NCBI GenBank assembly: GCA_018062085.1 | Contig: JAGOSY010000007.1 | Location: 152,196 to 216,195 of the forward strand | DNA from: a bacterium | GTDB taxonomy: Bacteria; Cyanobacteriota; Vampirovibrionia; Obscuribacterales; Obscuribacteraceae | DNA length: 64,000 nucleotides | Reading direction: 5' to 3' | Shown here: piece by piece, positions 63,039-64,000 of the stretch | Layout: the number at the start of each line of letters is the position of its first letter | Position numbering within the stretch: the first letter of the stretch is position 1 | Translations under genes and position numbers: made by a program | Notes under the pieces: model-generated | Databases searched by the model: none | The model's input: the letters and a program-made list of their open reading frames with translations, nothing else | Told to the model about the DNA's origin: nothing

Positions 63039-64000
63039 CTATTTGGCTGAGTCAATTTGCTTTGTTGGAGTTATTCCAGCCATAGCTAGTTTGCGTTTAA
63101 TTTCTGGCATTGCTGCTCTTGCTGCTGCGATACCGGCATCGATACCACGTTTGCCATCAGATTTTTTGAAGGAAACTAGGTTGATACCAGTGGTATCAGG
63201 GTGAATTAGGATATCTGCCTTGGCGGCGCTTGGTGCATCAAAAGTTGCAAGTTGAATGCGCAGTGCTTGCCGGGCCATAGAACCGAGGGCGCGAAAGTCT
63301 TTTATTGGTCGGTCTTTCAAGTGCTCATCAATGTTGACTGCAATGACTATGTCTGCCCCCATCTCACGAGCGTGATTGACTGGAACGTTATTGATCACTC
63401 CGCCATCACAGTAAAGATGGTCGCCTATCTGCACTGGTTTTCTTAGCTCCGGCACGGCTGTGCTTGCTACCAGAGCCACACCGAGGTCGCCCTCTGTCAA
63501 ACGACAACTCTTACCGCTTACGACGTCGGTGACAACGGCGGCGTAGGGAATGTTAAATTGCTCAATTCTTTTATCACCGACAGCTTTGTCAGCATACTTT
63601 CTGAATTTCCAGCCATAGTAGAGGCCGTCGTATGGGCGATAGCCAAACAATCTTAGCGACATTACCGTTGGCTCAATTAGCAGCCGCAAAATTGGCATAG
63701 GTGCAAATTCTTTGGTGAAGGTATTCTTTTCGAATACTTGAGCGATATCTTCCATGGGCATTCCAGAGGCATAGAAACCGCCAACTACCGAACCAATACT
63801 CGTGCCAGCAATTATGTCAATTGGAATATTTTCCTCAAGTAAAACCTTGAGAACGCCTACGTGGGCTGAGCCTCTTGAACCACCACCGCCGAGGGCTAGG
63901 CCAACTTTGGGGCGCTTAGAATCTTTGGAAGCTTTGGCATCTGAGATATCAGAATCAAGAGCCGATGCGCTGCTGACTGCAAGACAGCTAGTCAATGCTA
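63039..64000 (-). CDS. Patatin-like phospholipase (RssA/YjjU type), 5' end outside window
   Basis: The frame is open to the right edge; an in-frame TTG at 63995 is unlikely to be the start because coding continues and the segment LAVSSASALDSD looks like the end of a signal peptide. Patatin motifs: oxyanion loop GGGGSRG near residue 35, nucleophile elbow GTSIG (serine hydrolase), and the catalytic Asp in CDGGVINNVP near 195. RssA-like bacterial patatins hydrolyse phospholipids or lysophospholipids. If exported, it acts in the periplasm or outside. About 320 residues are visible. Confidence 0.88.
   Translation of the reverse strand, partial: ALTSCLAVSSASALDSDISDAKASKDSKRPKVGLALGGGGSRGSAHVGVLKVLLEENIPIDIIAGTSIGSVVGGFYASGMPMEDIAQVFEKNTFTKEFAPMPILRLLIEPTVMSLRLFGYRPYDGLYYGWKFRKYADKAVGDKRIEQFNIPYAAVVTDVVSGKSCRLTEGDLGVALVASTAVPELRKPVQIGDHLYCDGGVINNVPVNHAREMGADIVIAVNIDEHLKDRPIKDFRALGSMARQALRIQLATFDAPSAAKADILIHPDTTGINLVSFKKSDGKRGIDAGIAAARAAMPEIKRKLAMAGITPTKQIDSAK

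Overview
The window reads as an ordinary chromosomal segment of a free-living, secretion-rich bacterium with GC near 47-50% and many GTG/TTG starts. The mix of secreted caspase-like proteases, serpins, a dedicated MglA-type GTPase, DUF1152 and DUF4419 proteins, polymer-forming-type proteins and a multi-kilobase helical protein fits a non-photosynthetic Cyanobacteriota lineage (Vampirovibrionia/Obscuribacterales). That assignment is inference from gene content; there is no rRNA here to settle it.

Layout. 1-5.6 kb: end of a secreted protein, a caspase-like protease coupled to an SDR oxidoreductase, a duplicated polymer-forming-like protein and a diheme cytochrome c. 5.6-15.3 kb: one giant 3226-residue helical protein on the minus strand. 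15.4-25.5 kb: small Cys-rich protein, secreted proteins, and two paralogous serpins on the minus strand flanking a plus-strand thioredoxin-like gene interrupted by a single in-frame UGA (a selenocysteine candidate). 25.5-28.5 kb: a three-gene signalling operon, histidine kinase - MglA-like GTPase - NarL-type regulator. 28.9-41.6 kb: DUF1152, DUF4239-like membrane protein, MATE exporter, VIT/VWA membrane protein, DUF4419-SUKH protein coupled to two GT-C-like membrane proteins and a lipoprotein. 41.7-43.3 kb: a decayed winged-helix gene and a DUF4160 / DUF2442-XRE pair with a clear promoter and operator.

44.7-46.9 kb is RNA-rich: tRNA-Tyr, a hemerythrin gene, then an array of eleven tRNA genes on the minus strand, several with non-canonical D- and T-loops that deviate together. 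46.9-50 kb: a putative papain-like protease with two downstream partners. 50-57 kb: HrpB helicase, a secreted TPR-like protein, a metallophosphoesterase and an AlbA/Schlafen-type ATP-binding protein. 57-58.5 kb: two paralogous small proteins with a duplicated 66-bp leader. 58.5-61.1 kb: an RNA-repair operon (unknown gene - rtcB2 - prfH). 61.6-64 kb: a second caspase-like protease with TPRs, and a patatin-like phospholipase cut by the window edge.

The most unusual items are the in-frame UGA in the thioredoxin-like gene, the tRNA array with covarying loss of the elbow nucleotides, the two-module kinase paired with a GTPase, and the RtcB2-PrfH operon with its unassigned first gene.
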